Below are positions 17,190 to 24,750 of a DNA stretch of 64,000 bases, piece by piece. The notes beneath the pieces were generated by a model that saw only the letters and a list, made by a program, of their open reading frames with translations, did no database searches and was not told the origin of the DNA. The position numbers were made by a program, and so were the translations under genes. The stretch is from the NCBI RefSeq assembly GCF_024519455.1, contig NZ_JALJRY010000009.1, forward strand, positions 1 to 64,000. The letters run 5' to 3'. How positions within the stretch are numbered: position 1 is the stretch's first letter; each line of letters starts with the position of its first letter. The stretch comes from Streptomyces sp. STR69. GTDB taxonomy: Bacteria; Actinomycetota; Actinomycetes; Streptomycetales; Streptomycetaceae.

Positions 17190-17861
17190 GTGCTTCAGCA
17201 ACTGTTCAGCCCCTCCGTCCAGCACACGCTCGACCTCGTCGGCATCTTCGTGTTCGCCATCTCCGGCGCGCTGCTGGCCGTCCGCAAGAACTTCGACGTG
17301 TTCGGCATCGCCGTGCTCGCCGAGGTCACCGCGCTGGGCGGAGGGCTGTTCCGGGACCTCATGATCGGTGCGGTACCCCCGGCCGCCTTCACGGACCTGG
17401 GGTACTTCATCACCCCGCTCTTCGCCGCGCTCCTCGTCTTCTTCCTCCATCCGCACGTGGAGCGCATCCAGGCCGGCGTCAACGTCTTCGACGCGGCAGG
17501 ACTCGGCCTGTTCTGTGTCTCGGGCACGGTGAAGGCGTACGACTACGGGCTCAGCCTCACCTCCTCGGCCGCCCTCGGTCTCGCCACCGCCGTCGGCGGC
17601 GGTGTACTGCGGGACGTCCTCGCCAACGAGACCCCGTCCCTGCTCCGCTGGGACCGCGACCTGTACGCGGTCCCGGCGATCGTCGGCGCCACCATCTCCG
17701 TGCTGTGCATCCACTACGACGCGCTGACCCCCCTCACCAGTGGGCTCGCGATCGTCACCGCTTTCGTGTTGCGCCTGCTCGCGATGCGGTTCCACTGGCG
17801 AGCTCCGCGTGCGTGGAACCGGAGGTCGAACGCCCGCGAGGATCCGACGTCGACTTCGTGA
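17190..17861 (+). CDS. TRIC-type cation channel family protein (UPF0126)
   Basis: A 223-aa membrane protein with about seven hydrophobic segments in two homologous halves. Each half has the family glycine motif followed by RD: GGGLFRDLMIG at about 49-59 and GGGVLRDVLANETP at about 136-149. Prokaryotic members form trimeric potassium-permeable channels. The GTG start is 23 bp after the peptidase stop. The last 107 bp, encoding a charged non-conserved tail, overlap the 3' end of the convergent hydrolase gene, so both messages are complementary there. Confidence 0.88.
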   Translation: MLQQLFSPSVQHTLDLVGIFVFAISGALLAVRKNFDVFGIAVLAEVTALGGGLFRDLMIGAVPPAAFTDLGYFITPLFAALLVFFLHPHVERIQAGVNVFDAAGLGLFCVSGTVKAYDYGLSLTSSAALGLATAVGGGVLRDVLANETPSLLRWDRDLYAVPAIVGATISVLCIHYDALTPLTSGLAIVTAFVLRLLAMRFHWRAPRAWNRRSNAREDPTSTS

Positions 17862-18993
17862 TCCTCGGGTGGTTCTGGCCCAACTCCAGGGTCAGCCAGC
17901 GGAACACGGTCTTCACCTGGGGCCGCCACAGCGCCATGGTGTGCCCGCCGTCGCTGCGCGGCAGGAACACCACGTGCACGCTCGTCGGCGCCTTCGCGAT
18001 CTGTTCGAGGGCCACGCCCGCCTGGTAGCCGTCGCCGGACTCGCCGGACAGGTACATCGTGATCGGCGGCGGCGTGGCCGCCTTCTTGAGCAGCAGGTAG
18101 GGGTTGTTCGCCTCCCGCAGGGCCACGCTCTGCGCGGCCAGCGAGTTGCGTTCGCCGATCGGGTCGTTGTAGCCGGACATGCTCACCGCGGCCTGGTAGC
18201 GGTCGGGGTGGGCGACGGCGAGCTTGACCGCGCAGTGCGCGCCGGCCGAGTAACCGGCGACCCCCCAGCCCTTGGGCGCGGGCTGGGCGCGGAAGTTGTC
18301 CGTGACCATCTTCGGTACGTCGACGCTGAGCCAGGTGTCGGCGTTGACCGTGCCGGGGATGTTGGCGCACCCGGTGTCCACGCCGGCCAGCAGGTTGTAG
18401 CGCGGCGCGACCAGGATGAAGGGCGCGATCCGCCCGCTCCTCATCAGCGGCTCCAGCTGCTGGGTCACGTGCATCGACCCGAACCAGGCCTTGGCGGAGC
18501 CGGGCCAGCCCGGCAGCAGTTCCACGACGGGGAACTTCTTGTGGCGGTAGGCCGCTTCCTTGTACTGCGGCGGGGTCCAGACGTAGACCTCGGCGTTCAC
18601 GCCCGACACCCGGCCCTTGAGCTGGGTGACCTCCACCTGGCCGGCGGAGCTCATACCGGGACCGGTGGCGGGGGAGAAGTCCTGCTTGACCTTGGGCAGC
18701 CGGTTCAGCGAGATGTTGCCGGTGCCGTTCTTGCCGAGGTCGGCGGCCTGCTGGACGTGGTTGCCGGTGCCGAGGAGGTCGGCCCAGTTGTCGTACAGGT
18801 TGTTCTGGTTGTTGACCATCACGAAGACCAGGGTGACGGCCGTGGCCTGCGCGAACAGCAGCATCAGGGCCCGGGCCGCCACGCGTACGGCCTTGGGGCC
18901 GCGCAGCCGCGACCACAGCACGAGCGGCAGTATGAGGGCGACGATCGTCAGCACGACGGCGGTGTAGAGGAACGGAGTCCCGGTGAGGCTCAT
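17755..18993 (-). CDS. Membrane-anchored alpha/beta-hydrolase (esterase-like)
   Basis: A 412-aa protein. Three hydrophobic helices in the first roughly 75 residues anchor an extracellular esterase-like domain of the S-formylglutathione hydrolase / mycolyltransferase (antigen 85) superfamily. The nucleophile is the serine in AGYSAGAHCA (GxSxG) and the catalytic histidine is in SDGGHTM. I chose the ATG at 18993 (MSLTGTPFLY); a GTG at 19044 in frame is possible but has no ribosome-binding site. The C-terminal 35 residues or so are arginine/serine-rich and overlap the convergent TRIC gene. The substrate is not evident. Confidence 0.85.
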   Translation of the reverse strand: MSLTGTPFLYTAVVLTIVALILPLVLWSRLRGPKAVRVAARALMLLFAQATAVTLVFVMVNNQNNLYDNWADLLGTGNHVQQAADLGKNGTGNISLNRLPKVKQDFSPATGPGMSSAGQVEVTQLKGRVSGVNAEVYVWTPPQYKEAAYRHKKFPVVELLPGWPGSAKAWFGSMHVTQQLEPLMRSGRIAPFILVAPRYNLLAGVDTGCANIPGTVNADTWLSVDVPKMVTDNFRAQPAPKGWGVAGYSAGAHCAVKLAVAHPDRYQAAVSMSGYNDPIGERNSLAAQSVALREANNPYLLLKKAATPPPITMYLSGESGDGYQAGVALEQIAKAPTSVHVVFLPRSDGGHTMALWRPQVKTVFRWLTLELGQNHPRITKSTSDPRGRSTSGSTHAELASGTASRAGATRKR

Positions 18994-19144
18994 GTCCCCA
19001 AAGAGGGGGATCACGGGCCGTGGGTCACGGACGAGTACGGACACTTACCAAGAAATTGCCGGGCGCTCACCCGACCGGCGGTAGTTTCATATGGCCGCAA
19101 CACCAAAGCTACCGCTTAGTAATCAACTGTTGTACGGTTCATCC

Positions 19145-20008
19145 ATGCGAGAAGCAGCTTCCGCACCGACGGCCACGCGGGCCGTGATCGGTGACAGCGA
19201 GTTCGACCGCGACACGGCGGTCACCCGTCGCGCCCCGGGCGTCTACGACATCGACCTCTCGGCCGGCTGGACGATCATCAACGCCGTCAACGGCGGCTAT
19301 CTCCTCGCCGTCCTCGGCCGAGCCCTCGCGGACGCGCTCCCGCACACCGACCCGTTCACGATCTCCGCGCACTACCTCACGGCGTCCCAACCGGGCCCGG
19401 CGGTCATCCGCACGGACGTGGTCCGCACCGGCCGCACCCTCTCCACCGGCCAGGCCTCCCTCTTCCAGTACGACGACGAGGGCCGCGAGGTCGAACGCAT
19501 CCGCGTCCTCGCCTCCTACGGCGACCTGGACGCGCTCCCGGACGACGTCCGCACGACGGCGAAGCCGCCCGCGTTCCCGCCCATGGACCAGTGCTTCGGC
19601 CCCGAGGACGGTCCTGCCCCCGTCCCCGGCAGCTCGGCGATCACCGACCGCCTGATGCTCAAGCTGGACCCGTCCACCCTCGGCTGGGCCCTGGGCGCCC
19701 CCTCCGGCAAGGGCGAGATGCGCTCCTGGTTCGGCCTCGCGGACGGCCGCGACGCGGACCCCCTCTCGCTCCTCCTCGCGGTGGACGCGCTGCCCCCGAC
19801 CGCGTTCGAGATCGGCCTCAAGGGCTGGGTCCCCACGGTCGAACTCACGGTCCACGTCCGCTCCCGCCCGGCCCCGGGCCCCCTCCGCATCTCGATCACC
19901 ACCCGCAACCTGGCCGGCGGCTTCCTGGAGGAGGACGCGGAGGTCTGGGACAGCGCGGACCGACTGGTGGCCCAGTCACGGCAGTTGGCGCGGGCGAGAC
20001 TTGGCTGA
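19145..20008 (+). CDS. Thioesterase family protein (acyl-CoA, double hot-dog)
   Basis: A 287-aa protein resembling TesB-like acyl-CoA thioesterases built from two hot-dog folds: first half with GWTIINAVNGGYLLAVLGRAL and ISAHYLTASQPGP, second half with PTVELTVHVRSRPAPGPLRI. ATG at 19145 is favoured over the earlier in-frame ATG at 19091. It is divergent from the hydrolase and convergent with the DinB-like gene. The natural acyl substrate is unknown. Confidence 0.82.
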   Translation: MREAASAPTATRAVIGDSEFDRDTAVTRRAPGVYDIDLSAGWTIINAVNGGYLLAVLGRALADALPHTDPFTISAHYLTASQPGPAVIRTDVVRTGRTLSTGQASLFQYDDEGREVERIRVLASYGDLDALPDDVRTTAKPPAFPPMDQCFGPEDGPAPVPGSSAITDRLMLKLDPSTLGWALGAPSGKGEMRSWFGLADGRDADPLSLLLAVDALPPTAFEIGLKGWVPTVELTVHVRSRPAPGPLRISITTRNLAGGFLEEDAEVWDSADRLVAQSRQLARARLG

Positions 20009-20041
20009 GCTCAGGGGTTCGCGTCCCCGCCCGACTCAGCC
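20003..20041. terminator. Bidirectional terminator spanning both stop codons
   Basis: GGCTGAG (20003-20009) pairs with CTCAGCC (20035-20041) and an inner GGGG pairs with CCCC. The outer arms contain the stop codons of the two convergent genes, so one hairpin can serve both transcripts. Confidence 0.55.
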
Positions 20042-20623
20042 GACCGGCTTCCGTCCCAGCCAGGCCGCCAACTGGCCGTAGGCGTCCGCCTTTTCGGGTG
20101 CGGGCTGCGCCGAGGCGAAGGGGGTGTCCGCGTCCCGTTGTTCGTCCGGCAGGACCCGGCGGGCGATCGTGAGCGCGAACTCGGCCAGTTCCGGGTCGAG
20201 TTCGAGGGGGTGGCCCAGGGCCTCGGAGAGGTCCCAGGTGTGGGTGACGTTCTCCATGACGTAGCCGGAGAGGGCCGCCCGGCCCGGTGCCTCGCCCCAC
20301 GGGACCCGGACCAGCGCGTCCAGCCGGGCGTCGTCCGCCCAGGCGTTGCGGACGCGGACGCGGGCCTCGTCGTACGCGGCCGGCCAGCCCTCGTCGGCGA
20401 CTCCGTCCACGAAGGGGTGTACGGCCATGCCGTCGCCGCCCTCGCCGACCGTCGCGATGCGCAGGGTGCCGCCGACGAGATGGCTCAGCAGGGTCCGTAC
20501 GTCGAACTCCGTGCACGGGGTGGGACCGGCGAGCTGCTCCGGTCGTACCGTCCTGATCAGCGCGGCGACCTGCTCGGTGGCGCGGGTGTAGACGGGGCGG
20601 GGGTCCGTGGTGTCTGTGTTCAT
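20036..20623 (-). CDS. TIGR03086-type DinB-like metal-binding protein
   Basis: A 195-aa protein of the actinobacterial maleylpyruvate-isomerase-like / DinB superfamily (TIGR03086 type). LAGPTPCTEFDVRTLLSHLVGGTLR is the family hallmark. Histidines in LLSHLVGG and VMENVTHTWDL are the expected metal ligands of the four-helix bundle. Many members are thiol-dependent (mycothiol) enzymes, but the substrate here is unknown. It is divergently transcribed from the WYL regulator with 78 bp between start codons, so that regulator may control it. Confidence 0.85.
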   Translation of the reverse strand: MNTDTTDPRPVYTRATEQVAALIRTVRPEQLAGPTPCTEFDVRTLLSHLVGGTLRIATVGEGGDGMAVHPFVDGVADEGWPAAYDEARVRVRNAWADDARLDALVRVPWGEAPGRAALSGYVMENVTHTWDLSEALGHPLELDPELAEFALTIARRVLPDEQRDADTPFASAQPAPEKADAYGQLAAWLGRKPVG

Positions 20624-20701
20624 GACGCCGATGCTGGACCCATAACCTGACAGTTTCCGTCAACATTTGCGTCGGCTTTCCGGGCGGCGGATCCTGGGGG
20701 A

Positions 20702-21679
20702 GTGAAGGCCGACCGACTCCTCTCGATCCTGCTGCTCCTGCAGACCCGGGGCCGCGTCCCCGCGCACGAACTCGCCGACCGGCTCGAGGTGTCGGTGCGG
20801 ACCATCTACCGGGACGTCGAGGCGCTGTCCGCCTCCGGGGTGCCGGTCTATGCCGAGCGCGGGCGGCACGGCGGGATCGAGCTGCTCGCCGGGTTCCGCA
20901 CCGACGTCACGGGACTGACCGCCGACGAGTCGCGCGCCCTGTTCATCCTCGCCGCGCAGGGCGCCCACGCGGCGCTCGGTCTCGACGCCGCCCTCGGTTC
21001 AGCGCTGCGCAAGGTGATGGCCGCGCTGCCGGCGCCGTACCGCCCGGCCGCCGAGGTGACCTCCCGGCGCATCCTCGTCGACGCCACCCGTTGGAAAGGC
21101 GGGCCCCAACCCGCCGTGGATCTGGACGTGTTGCAGGACGCGGTCTTCACCGACCGGCGGCTGCGGCTGCGCTATCGGCACAGCGGCGCGAAGGAGCCGA
21201 GCACGTACACCGTCGACCCCTACGGCCTGGTCTCCAAGGCGGGCGTCTGGTACCTGATCGCCGACCGCCGTGCGAGCCCCCGCCTCTTCCGCGCCGACCG
21301 CGTGCACTCGGCCGCCCTCCTGCCCGACCCGGTGAAGCGCCGCCCCGGCGTCGAACTCGCCGACGCCTGGGAGGAGTTGCGCCGTCAGGTGGAGGAACGC
21401 CCCGGCGGACTCGACGTCACCGTCCGGGTCCGCCGCTCCCGCCTCGACATGTTCCTGCGCCTCAACGCCTCCTCGCTGGCCGAACTCCCCGACGACGAGG
21501 GGGAGAACGAGTGGGTGACGGTCCGGCTGTCCTACGGTGTCGTCCACGAGGCGCGTCAACTGCTGCAGTTCGCCGACGCGTTGGAGGTCGTATCGCCGCC
21601 GGAGGTACGCGCGGAAGTGGCCGCGGCGGCGGCTTCTGTCACGGAGCTGTACCAGCGAGTAGGCAGGCTGTCTTCGTGA
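20702..21679 (+). CDS. HTH-WYL domain transcriptional regulator
   Basis: A 325-aa YafY-like regulator. The N-terminal winged helix (DRLLSILLLLQTRGRVPAHELADRLEVSVRTIYRDVEAL, residues about 3-41) binds DNA. The WYL domain, about 140-210, contains the conserved DPYGLVSKAGVWYLIA stretch; the family WYL triplet reads VWYLIA here. GTG start, no clear ribosome-binding site in the short divergent region. Probably regulates the divergent DinB-like gene or itself. The ligand is unknown. Confidence 0.88.
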   Translation: MKADRLLSILLLLQTRGRVPAHELADRLEVSVRTIYRDVEALSASGVPVYAERGRHGGIELLAGFRTDVTGLTADESRALFILAAQGAHAALGLDAALGSALRKVMAALPAPYRPAAEVTSRRILVDATRWKGGPQPAVDLDVLQDAVFTDRRLRLRYRHSGAKEPSTYTVDPYGLVSKAGVWYLIADRRASPRLFRADRVHSAALLPDPVKRRPGVELADAWEELRRQVEERPGGLDVTVRVRRSRLDMFLRLNASSLAELPDDEGENEWVTVRLSYGVVHEARQLLQFADALEVVSPPEVRAEVAAAAASVTELYQRVGRLSS

Positions 21680-21819
21680 ACTCGCAGGTCAGAGAGGTCT
21701 CTTGGGCTGCCCTTTACTTGGTGCACAGGGTGAGGACAGGGCGCGGACAAGGAAGCCCTAAACGGCGTTGATTGAGTTCCCGCCACAAGGCATCCTCATC
21801 GTTTTTGGAGCTGTTTCTC

Positions 21820-22170
21820 ATGAAGCGTGCGCGTCTCCTTCCCGCAGTGGCCCTGCTGGCGCTCTCGCCCCTGGCCCTCGCGGCCTGCGGGTCGAGCGAC
21901 TCCTCGTCGTCCTCCGGCAGCGCCAACTCCGGCTCCACACAGTCCTGTTCCGCGCCGACCGGCAACGCCACGGCACGGCCCAGCGGTGCCCCCTCCGGTG
22001 CGCCCACGGGCGCCGCGGCCTCGGGCCGGCCGACGGGCATGCCGACCGGCAACGCCTCCGGCATGCCGTCCGGTGGTCCCGGTGGCGGCGGCCAGGGCGG
22101 CGGCCCTGGTGGCGGGTGCGGCGGCGGCCCGGGCGGCGGCCAGATGAGCGGGGCCCCGCAGCAGGGCTGA
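21820..22170 (+). CDS. Small Gly/Pro/Ser-rich lipoprotein
   Basis: A 116-aa predicted lipoprotein with lipobox LAAC, so C23 should be lipidated and exposed outside the membrane. GGAG lies 11-14 bases before the ATG. The mature protein is low-complexity: a serine run, then SGAPSGAPTGA-like repeats, then a glycine tail with GGGQGGGPGGG. Not recognised beyond this composition. Similar short proteins occur in many streptomycetes. It is followed by a strong hairpin. Confidence 0.65.
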   Translation: MKRARLLPAVALLALSPLALAACGSSDSSSSSGSANSGSTQSCSAPTGNATARPSGAPSGAPTGAAASGRPTGMPTGNASGMPSGGPGGGGQGGGPGGGCGGGPGGGQMSGAPQQG

Positions 22171-22180
22171 CCGCGCTCCG

Positions 22181-22229
22181 TACGACAGGGGCGGCGCACT
22201 CGAACACCGGGCGCGCCGCCCCTGTCGTA
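22181..22229. terminator. 17-bp perfect stem, bidirectional terminator
   Basis: Arms 22181-22197 (TACGACAGGGGCGGCGC) and 22213-22229 are perfectly complementary with a 15-base loop. It lies between the 3' ends of the convergent lipoprotein and TetR genes and can terminate both. Confidence 0.8.
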
Positions 22230-22248
22230 TGTCCGCGGCGTGTACCGC

Positions 22249-22875
22249 TCAGCCGAGCCAGTGCCGGCGGCCGACGCTGATCAACCGCATCTGGCGGGTG
22301 GCGAGTCGAGTCACCCGGTCGCGCTCCTCGTCCGAGGTCTCCCGCGCCTCCATGAAGAGCGAGGCCGTGATGAGCATCTGGTCGACGTAGAGGTGGGCCA
22401 GCATCATCAGGTCGGAGTCGTCCCAGCCGCCGGACTCCGGGTCCTTGGCGAGTTCCGCCTTCACCTCCTCGGCGAACCGGGCGAGTTGGTCCCGGATGGC
22501 CTCCCGCACCGGCTGGACCCCGCCGTGCCGCTCGCGGGCGAGGAAGCGGACGTGGGCCGGATAGGTGTCCACATGGTCGGCGATCAACTGGACGGCGCGC
22601 GCGATGCGTTGGTCGCTGTCCTCCGCCGTCGCCACCGTCTGCCGGATCATCGGGTGCAGGCTGCCGAGCGCCTCCTCGACGAGCGCCACCCCGAGGTCGG
22701 CCGTGGAGCGGAAGTGCCGGTAGAAGGCGGTCGGCGCCACCCCGACGGCGCGGGTGACCTCGCGCAGGCCCAGGCTGCTCAGGCTCTGCTCCTCCAGCAG
22801 CCCCAACGCGGCGTCCAGCAACGCCTGTCGGGTCTTCTGCTTCTGTACCTGCCGGATGCCGAGGGTGTGACTCAT
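22249..22875 (-). CDS. TetR-family regulator, FabR/DesT-like
   Basis: A 208-aa TetR-family repressor. The helix-turn-helix is SLGLREVTRAVGVAPTAFYRHF at about residues 33-54, which closely matches the FabR/DesT subgroup that controls membrane fatty-acid genes in Gram-negatives. The rest is the usual variable ligand domain. Divergent from two small membrane-protein genes. The gap holds two copies of the palindrome AACA-NN-TGTT, which resemble FabR/DesT operators. The fatty-acid connection is inference from sequence resemblance. Confidence 0.85.
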   Translation of the reverse strand: MSHTLGIRQVQKQKTRQALLDAALGLLEEQSLSSLGLREVTRAVGVAPTAFYRHFRSTADLGVALVEEALGSLHPMIRQTVATAEDSDQRIARAVQLIADHVDTYPAHVRFLARERHGGVQPVREAIRDQLARFAEEVKAELAKDPESGGWDDSDLMMLAHLYVDQMLITASLFMEARETSDEERDRVTRLATRQMRLISVGRRHWLG

Positions 22876-22883
22876 GTCATCCA

Positions 22884-22897
22884 GTTAACAACTGTTC
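22884..22897. promoter_or_regulatory. TetR operator candidate 1
   Basis: GTTAACAACTGTTC contains the palindrome AACA-AC-TGTT, 9 bases upstream of the TetR gene ATG. It shares the core with the site at 22940 and is positioned for autoregulation. Confidence 0.5.
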
Positions 22898-22904
22898 TCC
22901 GGAA

Positions 22905-22931
22905 TTGAAAAGCCGCCGGAGACGCTAGACT
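22905..22931 (+). promoter_or_regulatory. Possible promoter for the small membrane-protein genes
   Basis: TTGAAA at 22905-22910 and TAGACT at 22926-22931 resemble -35 and -10 elements of the main sigma factor, though the 15-base spacer is short. Transcription would start inside or just before the second operator candidate, which is a good position for repression. Confidence 0.4.
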
Positions 22932-22939
22932 CAAAGTCA

Positions 22940-22954
22940 GTGAACAAGTGTTAC
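22940..22954. promoter_or_regulatory. TetR operator candidate 2
   Basis: GTGAACAAGTGTTAC has the palindromic core AACA-AG-TGTT, with outer bases GTG...TAC nearly symmetric. It lies at the expected transcription start of the 23018 gene. The second copy of the core 56 bp away supports binding by the adjacent TetR protein. Confidence 0.55.
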
Positions 22955-23017
22955 TACAACCGTTCACCGAAACGTAACGAGAGTCTTCTCGAGTCATCTC
23001 GGAGGGGGATTCATCCC

Positions 23018-23185
23018 ATGCTGGTCCTCGTCGCAGCGCTCCTGCTGTTCGGCGTCGTGATGGGCACCGTGGCCCACGCGTCGTTCGCCTTCACCGCCGT
23101 CGCCGCCACCGTCATCGCCGTATGGCTGGGCATCTTCGCGCTCCGCGAGCGGCACGGCCGCCGGAGCCGTACGTCCACCAACTGA
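23018..23185 (+). CDS. Small membrane protein (55 aa)
   Basis: A 55-aa protein of two hydrophobic helices (MLVLVAALLLFGVVMG and FTAVAATVIAVWLGIFAL) and a basic tail RERHGRRSRT. The start at 23018 is set by GGAGGGGG about 10 bases upstream; the longer frame from 22940 crosses the operator and promoter region. Not recognised. Divergent from the TetR gene and probably controlled by it. Confidence 0.6.
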   Translation: MLVLVAALLLFGVVMGTVAHASFAFTAVAATVIAVWLGIFALRERHGRRSRTSTN

Positions 23186-23235
23186 CCGCCACCCATCCGC
23201 TGTCCGCCCACCCGATCCTCGGGAGCCGAACCACC

Positions 23236-23520
23236 ATGCAACTCACCGCACCGGCAACCAGCACCACCACCGATTTCAAGGCCACCGGCCGCCGTGACGC
23301 CGACGGCATGGCCGTCGCGTCCTTCATCCTCGGCCTTGTCGGCCTGCTCGTCCTCAACGTCTTCCTCGGCCCCATCGCCATCGCCCTGGCCGGCGTGGCC
23401 CTGTGGCGCGGCACCGCCCGTCGCGGCCGGGCCCTCCTCGGCCTCGGACTCGGCATCGCCGATCTGCTGGTCCTCGTCGCCTTCATGCAGCTGGACAGCA
23501 CGGTCTCCTGGAGCTTCTAG
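23236..23520 (+). CDS. DUF4190-like small membrane protein
   Basis: A 94-aa protein with two membrane helices, the first in MAVASFILGLVGLLVLNVFL, which has the pattern of DUF4190 domains (ASLVLGI...GL..LGP.AI..G..A). The N-terminal 25 residues are polar. It lies 50 bp after the 55-aa membrane protein, probably in the same transcript. Function unknown. Confidence 0.72.
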   Translation: MQLTAPATSTTTDFKATGRRDADGMAVASFILGLVGLLVLNVFLGPIAIALAGVALWRGTARRGRALLGLGLGIADLLVLVAFMQLDSTVSWSF

Positions 23521-23572
23521 ACCTGCCCACCCCTCCGGGGTGCCCGCCGGGGACCGTAGAATCGGCGGCACC

Positions 23573-24736
23573 ATGGCATACCTCGACCACGCCGCGACCA
23601 CCCCGATGCTTCCCGAGGCAGTCGAGGCGATGACGGCCCACCTGAGCATCACGGGCAACGCCTCCTCCCTCCACGCTTCCGGCCGCAGAGCCCGCCGTAC
23701 GGTCGAAGAGGCCCGGGAGACCCTCGCCGAAGCGCTCGGCGCCCGCCCCAGCGAGGTGGTGTTCACCTCCGGCGGCACCGAGGCCGACAACCTCGCGGTG
23801 AAGGGCCTGTACTGGTCCCGCCGCGACGCCGACCCGGCCCGCACCCGGGTGCTGGCCAGCCCCGTCGAGCACCACGCCGTCCTGGACGCCGTCCACTGGC
23901 TGGGTGAACACGAGGGCGCCACCGTCGAGTACCTCCCGGTCGACTCCTACGGCCGTGTCCACCCCGAGGTGCTGCGCGAGGCCATCGCCCGCAACCCGGA
24001 CGATGTCGCCCTGGCCACCGTGATGTGGGCCAACAACGAGATCGGTACGGTCCTGCCGGTGCGTGAACTCGCCGATGTGGCAGGGGAGTTCGGCATCCCG
24101 CTGCACGCCGACGCGGTGCAGGCCTTCGGCCAGGTGCCGGTCGACTTCGCCGCCTCCGGGCTCGCCGCGATGACGGTCTCCGGCCACAAGATCGGGGGAC
24201 CGTACGGCATCGGTGCCCTGCTGCTGGGCCGCGAGTACACCCCCGTACCCGTCCTGCACGGCGGCGGCCAGGAACGCCATGTCCGCTCCGGCACCCTCGA
24301 CGTCCCCGCGATCGCCGCCTTCGCGGTCGCCGGCCGCCTCGCCGCCGAACAGCGCGAGTGGTTCGCCCGCGAGATCGGCGCCCTCCGCGACGACCTCGTC
24401 ACCGCCGTCCGTACGGCGGTCCCGGACGCGATCCTCGGCGGGGACCCGGTGGACCGGCTGCCGGCCAACGCCCACTTCACGTTCCCCGGCTGCGAGGGCG
24501 ACTCCCTGCTGCTCCTGCTGGACGCCCAGGGCATCGAGTGCTCCACCGGCTCGGCCTGCACCGCGGGCGTCGCCCAGCCCAGCCATGTCCTGCTCGCCAC
24601 CGGGACCGATCCGGACCTGGCCCGTGGCACCCTGCGCTTCTCCCTCGGCCACACCTCGACGGAGGCCGACGTGGAGGCCGTGGCGAAGGCGATCGGCCCG
24701 GCGGTGGAACGGGCACGCGCCGCCGGGCTGACCTGA
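23573..24736 (+). CDS. Cysteine desulfurase (NifS/IscS family)
   Basis: A 387-aa PLP enzyme that removes sulfur from cysteine as a persulfide. The PLP lysine is K206 in TVSGHKIGG and the persulfide-forming C329 lies in STGSACTAGVAQPSHVL. AYLDHAATTPM at the N-terminus is typical. It likely donates sulfur to MnmA, encoded 4.8 kb downstream, for 2-thiouridine in tRNA. In other streptomycetes the two genes sit closer together; here a duplicated multicopper oxidase block lies between them. A truncated copy of the 3' end of this gene is at 26649-26796. Confidence 0.93.
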   Translation: MAYLDHAATTPMLPEAVEAMTAHLSITGNASSLHASGRRARRTVEEARETLAEALGARPSEVVFTSGGTEADNLAVKGLYWSRRDADPARTRVLASPVEHHAVLDAVHWLGEHEGATVEYLPVDSYGRVHPEVLREAIARNPDDVALATVMWANNEIGTVLPVRELADVAGEFGIPLHADAVQAFGQVPVDFAASGLAAMTVSGHKIGGPYGIGALLLGREYTPVPVLHGGGQERHVRSGTLDVPAIAAFAVAGRLAAEQREWFAREIGALRDDLVTAVRTAVPDAILGGDPVDRLPANAHFTFPGCEGDSLLLLLDAQGIECSTGSACTAGVAQPSHVLLATGTDPDLARGTLRFSLGHTSTEADVEAVAKAIGPAVERARAAGLT

Positions 24737-24750
24737 GAGAACCGCTCCGG

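Noticed and set aside
19124..19132. CAACTGTTG palindrome as an operator of the FabR-like regulator
   Set aside because: Spacing of the half-sites differs from the two sites at 22884 and 22940, and it lies far from that regulator.
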